This document shows positions 1 to 9,629 of a DNA stretch of 64,000 nucleotides, one piece after another. Both the position numbers and the translations under genes were made by a program. The notes below the pieces were generated by a model. It did no database searches, was not told the origin of the DNA, and saw nothing but the letters and a program-made list of their open reading frames with translations. Every line of letters begins with the position of its first letter. Position 1 is the first letter of the stretch. This stretch comes from Yponomeuta sedellus (taxonomy: Eukaryota > Arthropoda > Insecta > Lepidoptera > Yponomeutidae): positions 14,602,678 through 14,666,677 of the forward strand of contig OW203721.1 of the NCBI GenBank assembly GCA_934045075.1, given 5' to 3'.

Positions 1-109
1 AATATCTTTATTTTATTAATTAATAAAGATAGGTAAATTTTTCCAATTTAAGCATTTAACGATGGTTCTAGAGGGTCCTTAAAGTAAAAGTTATGAAAAA
101 ATTATAACG

Positions 110-340
110 ACCTGCCTCCGCCCCTAGAAAACGAAATCCCTCCTCCCCCACAGCCCCTACTAATCTAGACTGGTTGAGAACTTTTCTTTCCAAACCGGTG
201 AAGGTCTGTATTGTATAGGTAGTAGATTGTTAAACAAGGGTGGTAAGAACCAATTCCCGAGGTATTTACGCCGAGTGCAGCGAGGGCGGTTATAGTCCGA
301 GTAGGAATTGATTCTTTTACCCGTGTTAAACACTCTACTT
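110..340. repeat. Dispersed repeat fragment
   Basis: This GC-richer block includes gtgcagcgagggcggttata. It resembles a repeat I associate with moth genomes, but it has no second copy in this window. A 61-residue minus-strand frame crosses it and I do not regard that as a gene. Calling it a repeat is inference from its resemblance and base composition. Confidence 0.3.
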
Positions 341-513
341 TTCATTTCGAATATGAGGAAAATAATAAATCATTTTTATTGTTCAAATCGTAAGCATAAA
401 AGATTATTACTATTACCATTTTTTTTTAATTCCGACATAGATACAGAGCCTTCGCCCATTGTAAAACTTTAGTTTGATTATTTTAAAAATTCGTGTTAAG
501 TAGGCATTTAATG

Positions 514-822
514 ATATCAACCCTTTGTATCTTCCTATTGCTGGGGTACGGGTCTCTTCCTTCTTCGCAGGAAGGGCCATACTCCACCACAGTGGTCGGG
601 ACCGGGTTTGTGGAGGATTGGAGTGGAGTAAGACAGTGGCGGGCCTTGCTCTTAGAAGTTATCAAGCCGCCATTATACGACAGCCGGCACCAACGCCTTA
701 ACGTGGCTTGCGAAGGATGGAAACACTCGTAAAAATTGCCACTAGCGGTAGTCACGGTATGTTCACCGATCCAGCAAATGACCGCGACTGTTGTTGCTTA
801 ACCCATTAATCAAAAAAAGGTT
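514..822 (-). repeat. 5S-rRNA-like SINE, minus orientation
   Basis: This copy runs from the 3' tail (atatcaacccttt at the left) to the 5S-like head (tgttgttgcttaaccca at the right). It matches the copies at 20364, 36918 and 45700 throughout, with small indels. The head half matches the second half of eukaryotic 5S rRNA in order. The copy is diverged, so it is an old insertion. A 79-residue plus-strand frame inside it is accidental. Confidence 0.75.
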
Positions 823-1349
823 CCATTCTCATTGACTCTTGAGTGATGAAAAAAACAGTTTTCCGTACGAAATTTGTGTCTTTCTGCACACAATGTTATT
901 TTTATTTTGTTATTTTATAAGATGATGATGATGTTTTAATTTCCTCCGTGTAGCGCCGGAGGTGATCTTTGCCCAGTATAGCCTAAAGATGATACACCAA
1001 ATCTAGATGTTACAATAATTAAGAAGGTTATGTCGTTTGGTGTGTTTAAATTATGCAGCAAATAGAACTATTGTAGCAGAAATATATATCTGGTTTCTCT
1101 CATATTATGTCCAAATTATACGATTCAAATGCTTTGCGTTCCATGAATATCAGCTTATGGGCAGAGACCAGTAAAGAATAGTGCCACTCCTATTTTCCGA
1201 GGATGTCGTAAGAGGCGACTAAGGAATTATACTATGTTAATGCTTTTTTTCTCTAATAGTGTTTCAGCACAGATACACAATATTGCTATAAGCGTTTAAT
1301 TTATACTTAATATACAGATCTATTTAACATCTTATATAGGTTTAAACAG
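823..1349. other. Non-coding, probable intron
   Basis: It holds a short (gat)n tract near 921-935 typical of a SINE tail. A block at 1155-1235 (ggatgtcgtaagaggcgact) resembles part of the repeat at 31999-32250. No exon was recognised. It lies directly upstream of a plausible last exon. Confidence 0.4.
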
Positions 1350-1558
1350 AGTCAGTGCTGAAAAATAAAGAAAGGTATATTGCGGTGACGAAAGTGATAC
1401 CAACATTGAGCGAATATGAATCAAATAAAAAACGGGGTGTTCCTGGAGGGTTCTCAGTTTTAAAGGGTTTCTTCGGAGTGGTAAACATTGATGACCAAAT
1501 AGAAGATGTAAAGGCCAATAAAAACGTATTATCTGAAAAGACACCCGTGAATTACTAA
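1350..1558 (+). CDS. Candidate 3'-terminal exon of a host gene (unidentified)
   Basis: This open stretch starts right after an acceptor-like tttaaacag and runs about 69 codons to TAA at 1556-1558. Reading in phase 1, the peptide is hydrophilic and charged. It includes VPGGFSVLKGFFGVVNIDDQ and ends in SEKTPVNY. Codon use is not simply AT-driven, unlike chance frames nearby. An in-frame TAA just upstream of the acceptor forces splicing if it is coding. An AATAAA at 1864-1869 could serve as the polyadenylation signal. No earlier exon is visible, so the gene would extend left of the window. I do not recognise the family. A soluble C-terminal tail fits the composition, but that is inference. Confidence 0.5.
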
Positions 1559-1863
1559 GCGATTTTTTTTGTTAGGAATGTGACGACCGCTGACCCTGCT
1601 GACCTCCGTGATTATAGGCGTAATGTAAAATGACGTAATTGTTAATTTTGATCTCAATTTTATTGTGTCAGGTTTTACTATCGACTTTATAATTACCTTA
1701 TGTTTTCTTTATTGAACTGGTGAATGTCGGCCCTTTCCCAATTTCTCCCTCGGCTGTAGAATGGTTGTTATCCCAGGTTGTTTTCCCCCCAGAGTAACTC
1801 TTCTACAAAATACGGAATCTGAAAAAAACCTTTTATTATCTTATTAATTTTCACGATATATTA

Positions 1864-1869
1864 AATAAA
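1864..1869 (+). terminator. Possible polyadenylation signal (AATAAA)
   Basis: A canonical AATAAA lies about 300 bp after the stop codon of the candidate terminal exon at 1350-1558. The region is AT-rich, so the hexamer could be chance. Confidence 0.3.
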
Positions 1870-1877
1870 ATATATTA

Positions 1878-2050
1878 TACTATTTTTATTTTTAATGCAC
1901 TAACCCATGCTAGTAGACCTATTTAACCCAAGGACAAATTTAAAAACCTATTTAGAGGCTAAAAATTTCAAGGATAGCCGGAGGTTGCGGGTTCTAATCC
2001 CGGCATGGGTGAATGTTTTAGCCTCTAAATAGGTTTTTAAAATAAATTTG
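1878..2050 (+). repeat. Family A tRNA-like SINE, foldback copy
   Basis: The left part is the reverse complement of the family tail, from tactatttttatttttaatg to tttagaggctaaaaatttca. The right part is the forward 3' half of the tRNA-like region (gaggttgcgggttctaatcc) plus the same tail side (agcctctaaataggttttta). The two arms face head to head, so the copy can fold into a hairpin. The 5' half of the tRNA-like part is missing. Confidence 0.75.
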
Positions 2051-2068
2051 TAAATAAATAGTTTATAC

Positions 2069-2250
2069 CTATAAGATATGAATTATATACAGAATTTCTT
2101 GAAGACATATTCTGGGCAAGGGATATATTATGCAGCGGAAAGTATTTTATAAGATCTAACTCCAGTCTCTGAATTGAGAGTTTCATTGAATGAATACAAG
2201 TATCTGTTAGTCTCGTCCTTTGTTGATAGAACCAAAGGAACTGAACGATA
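2069..2250 (-). CDS. Weak candidate internal exon, minus strand
   Basis: On the minus strand an open stretch of 182 nt lies between an acceptor-like tttatactatag and a donor-like ATAG|gtataaac. It enters in phase 2 and leaves in phase 1. The peptide contains SIQRLELDLIKYFPLHNIS and does not look like a simple translation of AT-rich DNA. No family is recognised. Its orientation would allow splicing to the 155-residue minus-strand frame at 3818-4285, but that frame has no good donor. It could equally be chance. Confidence 0.25.
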
Positions 2251-2273
2251 CTATAGTATAAACACAAGTACAT

Positions 2274-3596
2274 TGTAAGTATTTACCTATTAAGTTAATT
2301 TCTCAATTCCGATACCGACAGGTACTATGCTAAAATCCTTAAAAGAATTGAGTGAGTTTTACTAAATTCTCATAATAATTGCTTTGCCTCGGAGGTGAGA
2401 CCCAAAGTGACCAAACACATGCCGGAAATTTGAGAAAACTTAATAGCTGAGAACGACCTAGAGTTCACTGAGACACTTATACTCCGTGCTAATTACGCAA
2501 CAAAACAAAGAAAATACATTTAAAAATTAAAACTATCAAAGAAATACAAATCCTCGTATCAACGACATTAACAATATCTAGATTGGCAGTATTTTTTATC
2601 CACTTAAACGTCCGGGTCGCGCGGCCTTAACCGTCCGCGCTCGCGAATTACATTTTTTGCGATTTTTTTGCACATTTTTGCACAGAACCATTGTTAGAAA
2701 AACTGTAATAACTATAGAACTGCTGCAGCTACCACAAAATAAAGTATACTTCCGAATAGCTTATGAAATGCACTAACAGATAAAGTAAAAATTACGGCTC
2801 CATGTAACATTTTATAATGAAATTCAATAGAATAAATGAAATCAATTGTGGAAACATGGCGTGACGCGGCGGTAATTGAAAATGTCAATCTGTCGTTGTA
2901 TGTAACACAATTCAGTTTTTTTTGTATCTAATCATAAAGTGCAAATCCTTACAATTATTTTGATATAAAATACATTGAAAAATAATGAAAACTTACATTT
3001 TAAAAGCAGATTGAAGTCACCTCACGTAATAGATACGAACTGATTTTGTTTTGACACCGAGGCTTTTTTTTTATTCGGAGACTTGGCTATGACATCAAGC
3101 ATCAATTGAACGAATAATTTACCACAGATTATTGTAACAGCCGATTCGAGAAGTTATTTGAAAGTTTTCATTCAAAAAAATCGATTTTACTGACGCCAGT
3201 CCGCGAAGTAACTATAGTTACGTAGACGTACAACGCTACTTTTTTTTTGAGTAGCTCTAGTTACGTAGTCAATTTTTAGTACACATGTTTAAGTAAATAT
3301 ATAATTTCATTATTAAGCTATATCTATTATTACTAATTCTGATTTTATTAAATTTAACCTTTTCTTAATAAAATTATTATTACATGAATTGCGATGAATT
3401 CGTTTATTTATGAAAGTACATGACCGAGTTTAAATATAAAATCCACTTTTGGCATATTATCATAATTAACATTATTTACAACACACTATCTCAAATAATA
3501 GCCTACAAGATATTATTTATTTTAAAATGGACAAAAACGTAATTAAATTAAACTTAATATTTACTTATTTACAATAAAATTTATTTCTATCCATAA
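2274..3596. other. AT-rich sequence with no recognisable gene
   Basis: I see no convincing frame, RNA or repeat with another copy in the window. A short GC-rich patch lies at 2608-2646 and homopolymer T runs at 3064-3071 and 3240-3248. Confidence 0.5.
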
Positions 3597-3598
3597 CT

Positions 3599-3787
3599 AG
3601 CTGACCCAGCGAACTTCGTACCGCCTACCATCGATTCTTTTTTTTTCCGTAAGTATAAACCATCCGCGTAGGTACTTCAAAGAATATTCTAAAAAAAAAG
3701 AATTAACGATTTCGGTTCAGCTGCTCTCGAGATTTGCGCTTACCAACACATTCGGGGATTCATTCTTATATATTATATACTCGTATA
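3599..3787 (+). repeat. Dispersed repeat, family E (copy 1)
   Basis: It starts tagctgacccagcgaacttc and ends in an AT tail after accaacacattcggggattc. The same sequence, in the same orientation, occurs at 47883-48093 and 62582-62767. The layout (constant 5' start, gap-containing middle, AT-rich 3' end) fits the 3' part of an RTE-type LINE or a derived SINE. That class assignment is from resemblance only. Confidence 0.7.
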
Positions 3788-3817
3788 TGTAATGCATGAG
3801 ATGATGTAAATATAACA

Positions 3818-4285
3818 TTAAGAACTCATATTGTTTTGTAGATATTGATTTTTAAAAAATTGTTTGCTTATTATTTGACTTTGAACGAATAGGTTCCAGA
3901 TTGTTGCAATCTCTAAACCTATATCGATTAATGAGAAATACGCACAAATTAGTAGAATAGACAGTAGAATGGTAAGTATTTGTATAAAAATAATTTTTAT
4001 GCAATGCTTACCCGTCGAGCTAAGGTATTTAGGAAGATCTAAACTGTACAAAGAGGTGGAAATAATTCCTAAATACTGGGTTCGCTTGAATGTTTCGTTT
4101 AAATAAAAAATAAATATTAGTTTAAATAAAAAATAAAGTAATGATGAGCTTGTGTATGGTGTATGATGAGAACAATTATCATCAAACACTAAGCCGGGTG
4201 TCTGTATGGTTCGTGGTTTTATATCTAATTTTACCAAAAACGAAATAGTTTTCGATATGTCAAACATTATTTTTAATTTGCTCAT
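3818..4285 (-). CDS. Candidate multi-pass membrane protein exon (unidentified)
   Basis: A 155-codon minus-strand frame starts with ATG at 4285 and ends at TAA. Two strongly hydrophobic stretches are visible, at about residues 49-62 (LLYFLFKLIFIFYL) and 98-120 (IIFIQILTILLSILLICAYF). Between them is a polar, lysine- and serine-containing segment. This is the profile of an N-terminal exon of an insect chemoreceptor, but no receptor signature is visible and chance frames in AT-rich DNA are often hydrophobic. No good splice donor was found near its end, so it would be a fragment or a pseudogene. Confidence 0.3.
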   Translation of the reverse strand: MSKLKIMFDISKTISFLVKLDIKPRTIQTPGLVFDDNCSHHTPYTSSSLLYFLFKLIFIFYLNETFKRTQYLGIISTSLYSLDLPKYLSSTGKHCIKIIFIQILTILLSILLICAYFSLIDIGLEIATIWNLFVQSQIISKQFFKNQYLQNNMSS

Positions 4286-4573
4286 TATACCACACAGGAA
4301 AAAAGAAAATTATACTTACCTATCGAAAAGCTGTGAGAGTAAATAAATATTTTTTTTTGTTTAGGAGGAGACTTTACAACCTACATAGTTTTATTTTGAG
4401 TGTCAGATTAGAGTTTAATATGATTGAGTAATTATTATGTTATTTGTACTTGTTAGGATAAATAAAGTAAAACTAACAAGTTACGGCCGCTTTAACGCAC
4501 AAATTACTTAAGTATGTTGTATTACTGTCTTAAACATCTAGCCTGTTTGATTTAAATCTTTGCCTTTAAATTA

Positions 4574-4577
4574 AGTT
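4574..4577. repeat. Target-site duplication of the gypsy element (left)
   Basis: AGTT directly precedes the left LTR and is repeated at 10110-10113 directly after the right LTR. A 4-bp duplication is usual for Ty3/gypsy integrases. Confidence 0.85.
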
Positions 4578-5057
4578 TGAAGGGGGTGGTTAAGTGAAAA
4601 CGCCAATTGAGTAGCAGAAGTAAATCCTTGTATTGATTCGTTTTACATATAACTGTACATAGGTAGGTTTTTCCTATCGACATATGTTTTGACAGACATT
4701 GCTGTCCCTATAGATACTGTTAGAAATCACTAGAGGTCCTGCAGTTAAGCTGGTCGCGTCTAGTGTCCCTAACCTGACGTTACTGGTTAGACCAGCAGTA
4801 AAGCCGGTCCTGCCCAGCGCAGTCTTCTAGTTAAGCCCTAGTCCAGACGTTACTAGATAGACCAGCAGTTAAGCCTGTCTTGTCCAGCGCGGTCGCTAGC
4901 TAAGTGATCTTCATGATTGCGGTGCGGCTCCTTATATTGGGCTCTGGCGGCCGTTGCTTGTTGGTGGGGCGCAGTGGAAGGGCGACGAGCGAGAACGATA
5001 GTCTGTGTGCGAGCGAGAAAGTATTCGGGCCCATGCGCAAATGGTTCTCTTGTTACA
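4578..5057 (-). repeat. 3' LTR of the gypsy element
   Basis: The 480 bp read 5'-TGTAACAAG...CCCCTTCA-3' on the minus strand, with the TG...CA ends typical of LTRs. It matches the right LTR at every base I compared. Inside, an imperfect tandem duplication with a period of about 70 bp begins at 4776 and 4846 (gacgttact followed by agaccagcag). Confidence 0.95.
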
Positions 5058-5070
5058 ATCTCCCCCTCTG
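5058..5070 (-). other. Polypurine tract of the gypsy element
   Basis: On the minus strand the sequence just before the 3' LTR is CAGAGGGGGAGAT. This is the expected position and composition of the plus-strand primer for reverse transcription. Confidence 0.8.
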
Positions 5071-5105
5071 GTACTCGCTAAGACGTCCCGTAAGAGTACC
5101 AGGAC

Positions 5106-8100
5106 TTATGGTGCAGGATTTTTTCGTGGACGGCCTCGTCTCCGCAGAGGCATAATTGGAGCTGGAGCCGATGCTTGTTCATTTCGGTTTTCGTACTTGG
5201 TTATTGCTGATGTGTGGTATCTTCCAATTGATGAAGCTGTATTATTGGTATTTGCTACTTCGTAGATCGTGCTTCCATGTTTCTTTATAATCACGTACGG
5301 GCCATCCCGTCGAGGAGCGAACTTTGACGTGAATTGTTTGTCTTGGCTGCTTATTGGGTGAGTTTCCACTAACACGAGGTCACCGATTGCATAGCCTGGA
5401 TCTGGCCGTCGTTTTTTGTTAGCTGTGGCTCTGTTGTTGTCCTGCATTATTTCAACGTTAGCTTTTGCTAGAGCTAAATCGTTAGCTAGATTTTTCAAGT
5501 ATGGTGTTATCTCTGGTATGAAATGTTCTGTTCTGACAACCTCACTGAAATTGTGGGATATTTCGTAAGGTGTTTTCATTTCTCTACCAAAGGTGAGGTA
5601 GGCTGCTGTAAAGCCAGTGCTCTGATTATATGCAGAGTTCATTGCAAACCTTATGGCCGGCAAGGTTTCTGGCCATCTATGGTGTTGATTTTTTACTAGT
5701 ATTGCGATTTGACTCTTCATGTCTCTGTTTTTTCGTTCAACGATGTTAGGTTCTGGGTGGTATACAGGACTTTGAATTTGCTGTATGTCTAGACAGTATG
5801 CTAGTTTCTGCATTACGGCGGATATAAACTGTGTGCCATTGTCACTTGTTATTTTGCGTGGAAGGCCATAACGTAAGATGACTTCGTTTAGTAATGAAAG
5901 GGCGCACTGCTGTGCTGTTGCTTCTTTGAGTGCGAATAGTTCCACCCACCGTGAAGCTGTATCTTCTACTATGAAGATCCATTTTTCACCGTTTGTCCCT
6001 TTTGGCAGTGGTCCGAATAAGTCAATAGATAGAACTTCAAATCTTTGATTGTTTGCAGTTGATTGATATAGTCCGGAAGGTTTTTGATTTGTTGGCTTGT
6101 ATCTTTGACATTCAAGGCAAGTTTTTACGTATTTAGTTACGTTCTTGCGTAATCCTTTCCAAAAGAAGTTACTTTCAATTCGTTTTACGGTTCTGTCCAC
6201 CCCTAAATGACCGCTGGTTGGTGAGTCATGATAAGCTTTGAGGACGTCATTAATTTCATGTTTTGGTACAACAAGTTTTGCGTTGTCATCTTCCTGATCA
6301 GGAGCGAATCGATAGAGTACTCCTTTGTGCATTAGGTATCCTCGCTTAGTCGATTGTACGTAATCTTCTGACTCATGTTTTTTTTCTAATGTCTGTATGA
6401 TTTTGTTTAATTCTTCATCTTTCATTTGTTCTTTTCGAACATTTGTTTCGCTTCTTTTGGGCAAGTCCATCTCAACATGACAGATTTCACAGTTTTCATT
6501 GTGATTTTCGCAGGGCGGTCGTGATAGATTATCTGCCAATACATTCGTTTTTCCTGGGCTGTACTTAATTTCGAAATTATAGGGCTGTAACTGTAGTGCC
6601 CATCTTGCAAGACGCCCTGTGGGTGTTTTCAAGTTAAGTAGCCACTTCAGAGGTTGATGGTCTGTTACGGCTAAGAACTTTGCACCTTCTATATATCCTC
6701 TGAAACGAGATATTGCCCATACAATGGCCAACGCTTCTTTTTCTGTTACTGTGTAGTTGCGTTCTGCTGAAGTGAGTAAACGGCTGGCATACTCAATAGG
6801 GTGTTCGTTAGGACCCTCCCCCTGCACTAATGCTGCTCCGATAGCATAGCTGCTAGCATCAGTTTTTAAGGTAAAAGGAGTTTCATATTCAGCTTGCTTC
6901 AAAATCGGCGTTGTGGTCAAAGCAGTTTTCAACGTATTGTATGCTTGTTTGTGCTCTTCATTCCATTGCCAAGTTACCTTTTTCTTTGTTAGGTTCGTTA
7001 AAGGTCTTGCTGTTTCAGCAAAATTTTGTATAAAACGTCTGTACCACGAAGCTGTTTGAAGAAATGATATCAATTGTTTCAAGTTTCTTGGTTCTGGTCT
7101 TTCCAATATTGCTGATATCTTCTCTGGATCAGCCATTATTCCTTCTGGGACTATAAGATGTCCAAGGTACCTGATTTTTGAGCATATGAATTTACATTTC
7201 TTTAGATTAGCTCGTAAATTGAATTCCCTTAGTCGTACAAACACTTCTCGAAGGGTTTTTAGATGCTGTTCAAATGTTTCCGAGCGTATTATTAAATCAT
7301 CTAGGTAGCATAGGACGCTTTGTGTTCGTAGTCCATATGTGAACTTATCCATCAATCGTTGAAAGGTTGCAGGTGCGTTTCGTAATCCAAAGGGCATTCG
7401 TTTGAACTTGTATATGCCGAATGGTGATATAAATGCTGTTTTATCCTGGTCATCTGGGTGTACTTTTATTTGCCAATATCCAGATTGTAGATCTATTGTC
7501 GACATATATGGCAAGGCTTTTGCTTGATGTAACAGGTCATCCATGCGTGGTAGTGGATACCGGTCGGGCTTCGTCACTTCATTTAGGCCCCGATAGTCGA
7601 CACACACCCGTACATCATTATCGGCCTTTGGTACTAGGATGACTGGTGCAGACCAAGGCGATTGGCTTTCTTCGATCACATCATCGCAAATCATTTCATT
7701 TAACTTTTCTTTTAGCTGTTGTTGTCTGGCTGGAGACAGCCTGTAAGGTTTTACTGCTATGGGCGGATGAGACCCAGTATTGATTCTATGTTCTATATGT
7801 TCTGTAGGTCTACCTTTTATTTCAAATACATCCGTGAATTCTCCTAAGAGGTCATCAAATTGTTTTTTCTGATAACTTGTAAGTAGCTGTGCGTGATCAA
7901 GTTGGAATGAAAGGTCAAGAGAATACAGAGGCAAAGGATTTATTGGTAAATAATCGATTCTCGGGTCCAGAGCATGGCCTGCTTCTGCTGGTTCACGAGG
8001 GCGAACAGGGCGTGGCGGTGTATCCAGTTTAATTAAATTCCACTTGGGTTTTTTCGGCGCACTTGGAGATTCGTCTTCGTTGACGGATGGTGATGACATG

Positions 8101-9563
8101 GTCAAAGGGGATAACATCTTAAGTTCCTTTGACCAACGCAGGAAGTCAGACAGTTCATTATCAACTTCAGGCTTCTCTTTCGACGGGGACTCAAAGCGAA
8201 TTCTCTTCGCGGCATTTAATATTTGAATTTTTTCATTTCTGAGGTGCAGAAATGGATGTGTTTCTTCAGGTGTGTCGATGAAACTCCAGGCCCTTTGAGG
8301 TAGGCTTAGAGTTATTCCAGCCGTTTCTAGAAAATCGATACCCAGAAGAGTTCGGTTGCTTTTTGCTTCCGGTAGCACATTTAGCACGATAGGCAAGACA
8401 CGATTGCCAATGGTAATATCCACCGTAGTGGTTAGTAAGGTTATCTGTTTGACAGTCCCGTCTGCCAAGCTAATTTCCGTTGGTCTCTCGATGAATGCTG
8501 CTTCTTCTCCCTTCAGTACTTCGAATAATTGTGCTCCCGCAATGCTAGTGCGTGCTGCCGTGTCGATATAAGCATAGCCAGTTTTCCCTTTTATGGCTAT
8601 CTCTATTGTGGGTATTTTCACATTATCCTCCAGCGTTGCTTGAATAGCATAAAAAGAGACGGGTTTGGGTGGGGTCTCTTTATTCTTGCACGCACTGCAA
8701 TTTGCCCGAAAGACGTTCGGTGCACCGCAACCGTAGCAGGTAATGGGGGTGTGTGGCGGCAGTGACACGGAGGCAGATGCGCCTTTTAAGTCGTTTTGTC
8801 GCTTACGGCACTGCTCAATCCAATGACCTTTTCTGTTGCAATACCTGCATTTTGCGCTCAAGTTGTGCTTCGCTGGTGTGGACTGGACTTCCTGTGCTGG
8901 TGGCAGTTCTTCAGCCTCTAGTGTTTCGTAATGTCGTGCTCGCTCCAATAACTGACTGAATGTTTTAACCTCTGAGCGTGGGATTAACTTCCTCAGTCTT
9001 AAGTTGAGTAAACCATACAACAAGTCAAGTTGTTCTTCTTCTTTGTGCCTTTTTGAAGGTAACTGACCAAGTAGGGCACGTTTGCGACACAAAAACTCGT
9101 CTACAGGCTCTTTGTTCCCTTGTTTCGTGGCAAATATTTCAATGTATATTTCGTGTGGCTGGCGTTGTGGAGCAAATGCCGACCTAAGGCTTTTGATTGC
9201 AGCGCTCCAGGTTTTTACCTCACTCCGTATTCCTTGCCACCATGTACTTGCCTTATCTTTTAGCAACAAGGAGATGCCTTGTAATGCGTATTCGTCTGTT
9301 ATTTCTTCTACTTTTTTATACACCTCAATCGCCGAGACGAACTCCTCGACCTTTGCATGGTCACGTTCACCGTGAAAGCGTAGTGCGCAGCGTGTAAAAT
9401 TTTTATTCGACATCTTACACGTTGATATTCGATGAAGTAGCTCAGTGAACTGATCACTCGTGAAATGAGTGGGTAGATCTGCGTTGCTCATATTGTCGTT
9501 CGTGGATTTCGAACTACCCTCGCCTTCTACCTGTTTATCAATTAATTTCGGATTGGTTGTCAT
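5106..9563 (-). CDS. gag-pol: Gag-Pol polyprotein of a Ty3/gypsy retrotransposon
   Basis: This frame of 1485 codons begins 66 nt after the 5' LTR. Domains in order: a Gag core (about 50-220); a CCHC zinc knuckle (C239, C242, H247, C252) followed by a second Cys cluster (276, 279, 289, 292); an aspartic protease with D334-T335-A336; a reverse transcriptase (about 600-800) with YLDD at 753-756; an RNase H with TDAS at 901 and D968; an integrase zinc region (H1112, H1119, C1149, C1152); and an integrase core with D1181, D1241 and E1276. The C-terminus carries a basic, AT-hook-like RRRGRPRK. Gag and Pol share one frame with no frameshift signal, which is unusual for gypsy elements but known in several insect lineages. 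All catalytic residues are present. Confidence 0.95.
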   Translation of the reverse strand: MTTNPKLIDKQVEGEGSSKSTNDNMSNADLPTHFTSDQFTELLHRISTCKMSNKNFTRCALRFHGERDHAKVEEFVSAIEVYKKVEEITDEYALQGISLLLKDKASTWWQGIRSEVKTWSAAIKSLRSAFAPQRQPHEIYIEIFATKQGNKEPVDEFLCRKRALLGQLPSKRHKEEEQLDLLYGLLNLRLRKLIPRSEVKTFSQLLERARHYETLEAEELPPAQEVQSTPAKHNLSAKCRYCNRKGHWIEQCRKRQNDLKGASASVSLPPHTPITCYGCGAPNVFRANCSACKNKETPPKPVSFYAIQATLEDNVKIPTIEIAIKGKTGYAYIDTAARTSIAGAQLFEVLKGEEAAFIERPTEISLADGTVKQITLLTTTVDITIGNRVLPIVLNVLPEAKSNRTLLGIDFLETAGITLSLPQRAWSFIDTPEETHPFLHLRNEKIQILNAAKRIRFESPSKEKPEVDNELSDFLRWSKELKMLSPLTMSSPSVNEDESPSAPKKPKWNLIKLDTPPRPVRPREPAEAGHALDPRIDYLPINPLPLYSLDLSFQLDHAQLLTSYQKKQFDDLLGEFTDVFEIKGRPTEHIEHRINTGSHPPIAVKPYRLSPARQQQLKEKLNEMICDDVIEESQSPWSAPVILVPKADNDVRVCVDYRGLNEVTKPDRYPLPRMDDLLHQAKALPYMSTIDLQSGYWQIKVHPDDQDKTAFISPFGIYKFKRMPFGLRNAPATFQRLMDKFTYGLRTQSVLCYLDDLIIRSETFEQHLKTLREVFVRLREFNLRANLKKCKFICSKIRYLGHLIVPEGIMADPEKISAILERPEPRNLKQLISFLQTASWYRRFIQNFAETARPLTNLTKKKVTWQWNEEHKQAYNTLKTALTTTPILKQAEYETPFTLKTDASSYAIGAALVQGEGPNEHPIEYASRLLTSAERNYTVTEKEALAIVWAISRFRGYIEGAKFLAVTDHQPLKWLLNLKTPTGRLARWALQLQPYNFEIKYSPGKTNVLADNLSRPPCENHNENCEICHVEMDLPKRSETNVRKEQMKDEELNKIIQTLEKKHESEDYVQSTKRGYLMHKGVLYRFAPDQEDDNAKLVVPKHEINDVLKAYHDSPTSGHLGVDRTVKRIESNFFWKGLRKNVTKYVKTCLECQRYKPTNQKPSGLYQSTANNQRFEVLSIDLFGPLPKGTNGEKWIFIVEDTASRWVELFALKEATAQQCALSLLNEVILRYGLPRKITSDNGTQFISAVMQKLAYCLDIQQIQSPVYHPEPNIVERKNRDMKSQIAILVKNQHHRWPETLPAIRFAMNSAYNQSTGFTAAYLTFGREMKTPYEISHNFSEVVRTEHFIPEITPYLKNLANDLALAKANVEIMQDNNRATANKKRRPDPGYAIGDLVLVETHPISSQDKQFTSKFAPRRDGPYVIIKKHGSTIYEVANTNNTASSIGRYHTSAITKYENRNEQASAPAPIMPLRRRGRPRKNPAP

Positions 9564-9613
9564 TCCAGTAGGTAGTGAAGACTTGTCGGACGGTTTGTCG
9601 CTTTTAGGTAATT

Positions 9614-9627
9614 CACGTTGGGCGCCA
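9614..9627 (-). other. Primer binding site, tRNA-Lys type
   Basis: The minus-strand sequence TGGCGCCCAACGTG sits two bases inside the 5' LTR. It is complementary to the 3' end of tRNA-Lys, the primer class used by Drosophila gypsy and several retroviruses. The match covers 14 nt and then diverges. Confidence 0.85.
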
Positions 9628-9629
9628 CT

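Noticed and set aside
3818..4285. Gustatory or odorant receptor gene
   Set aside because: Hydrophobic stretches alone are weak evidence in AT-rich DNA. No receptor signature or splice donor was found, so it is listed only as a candidate membrane exon.
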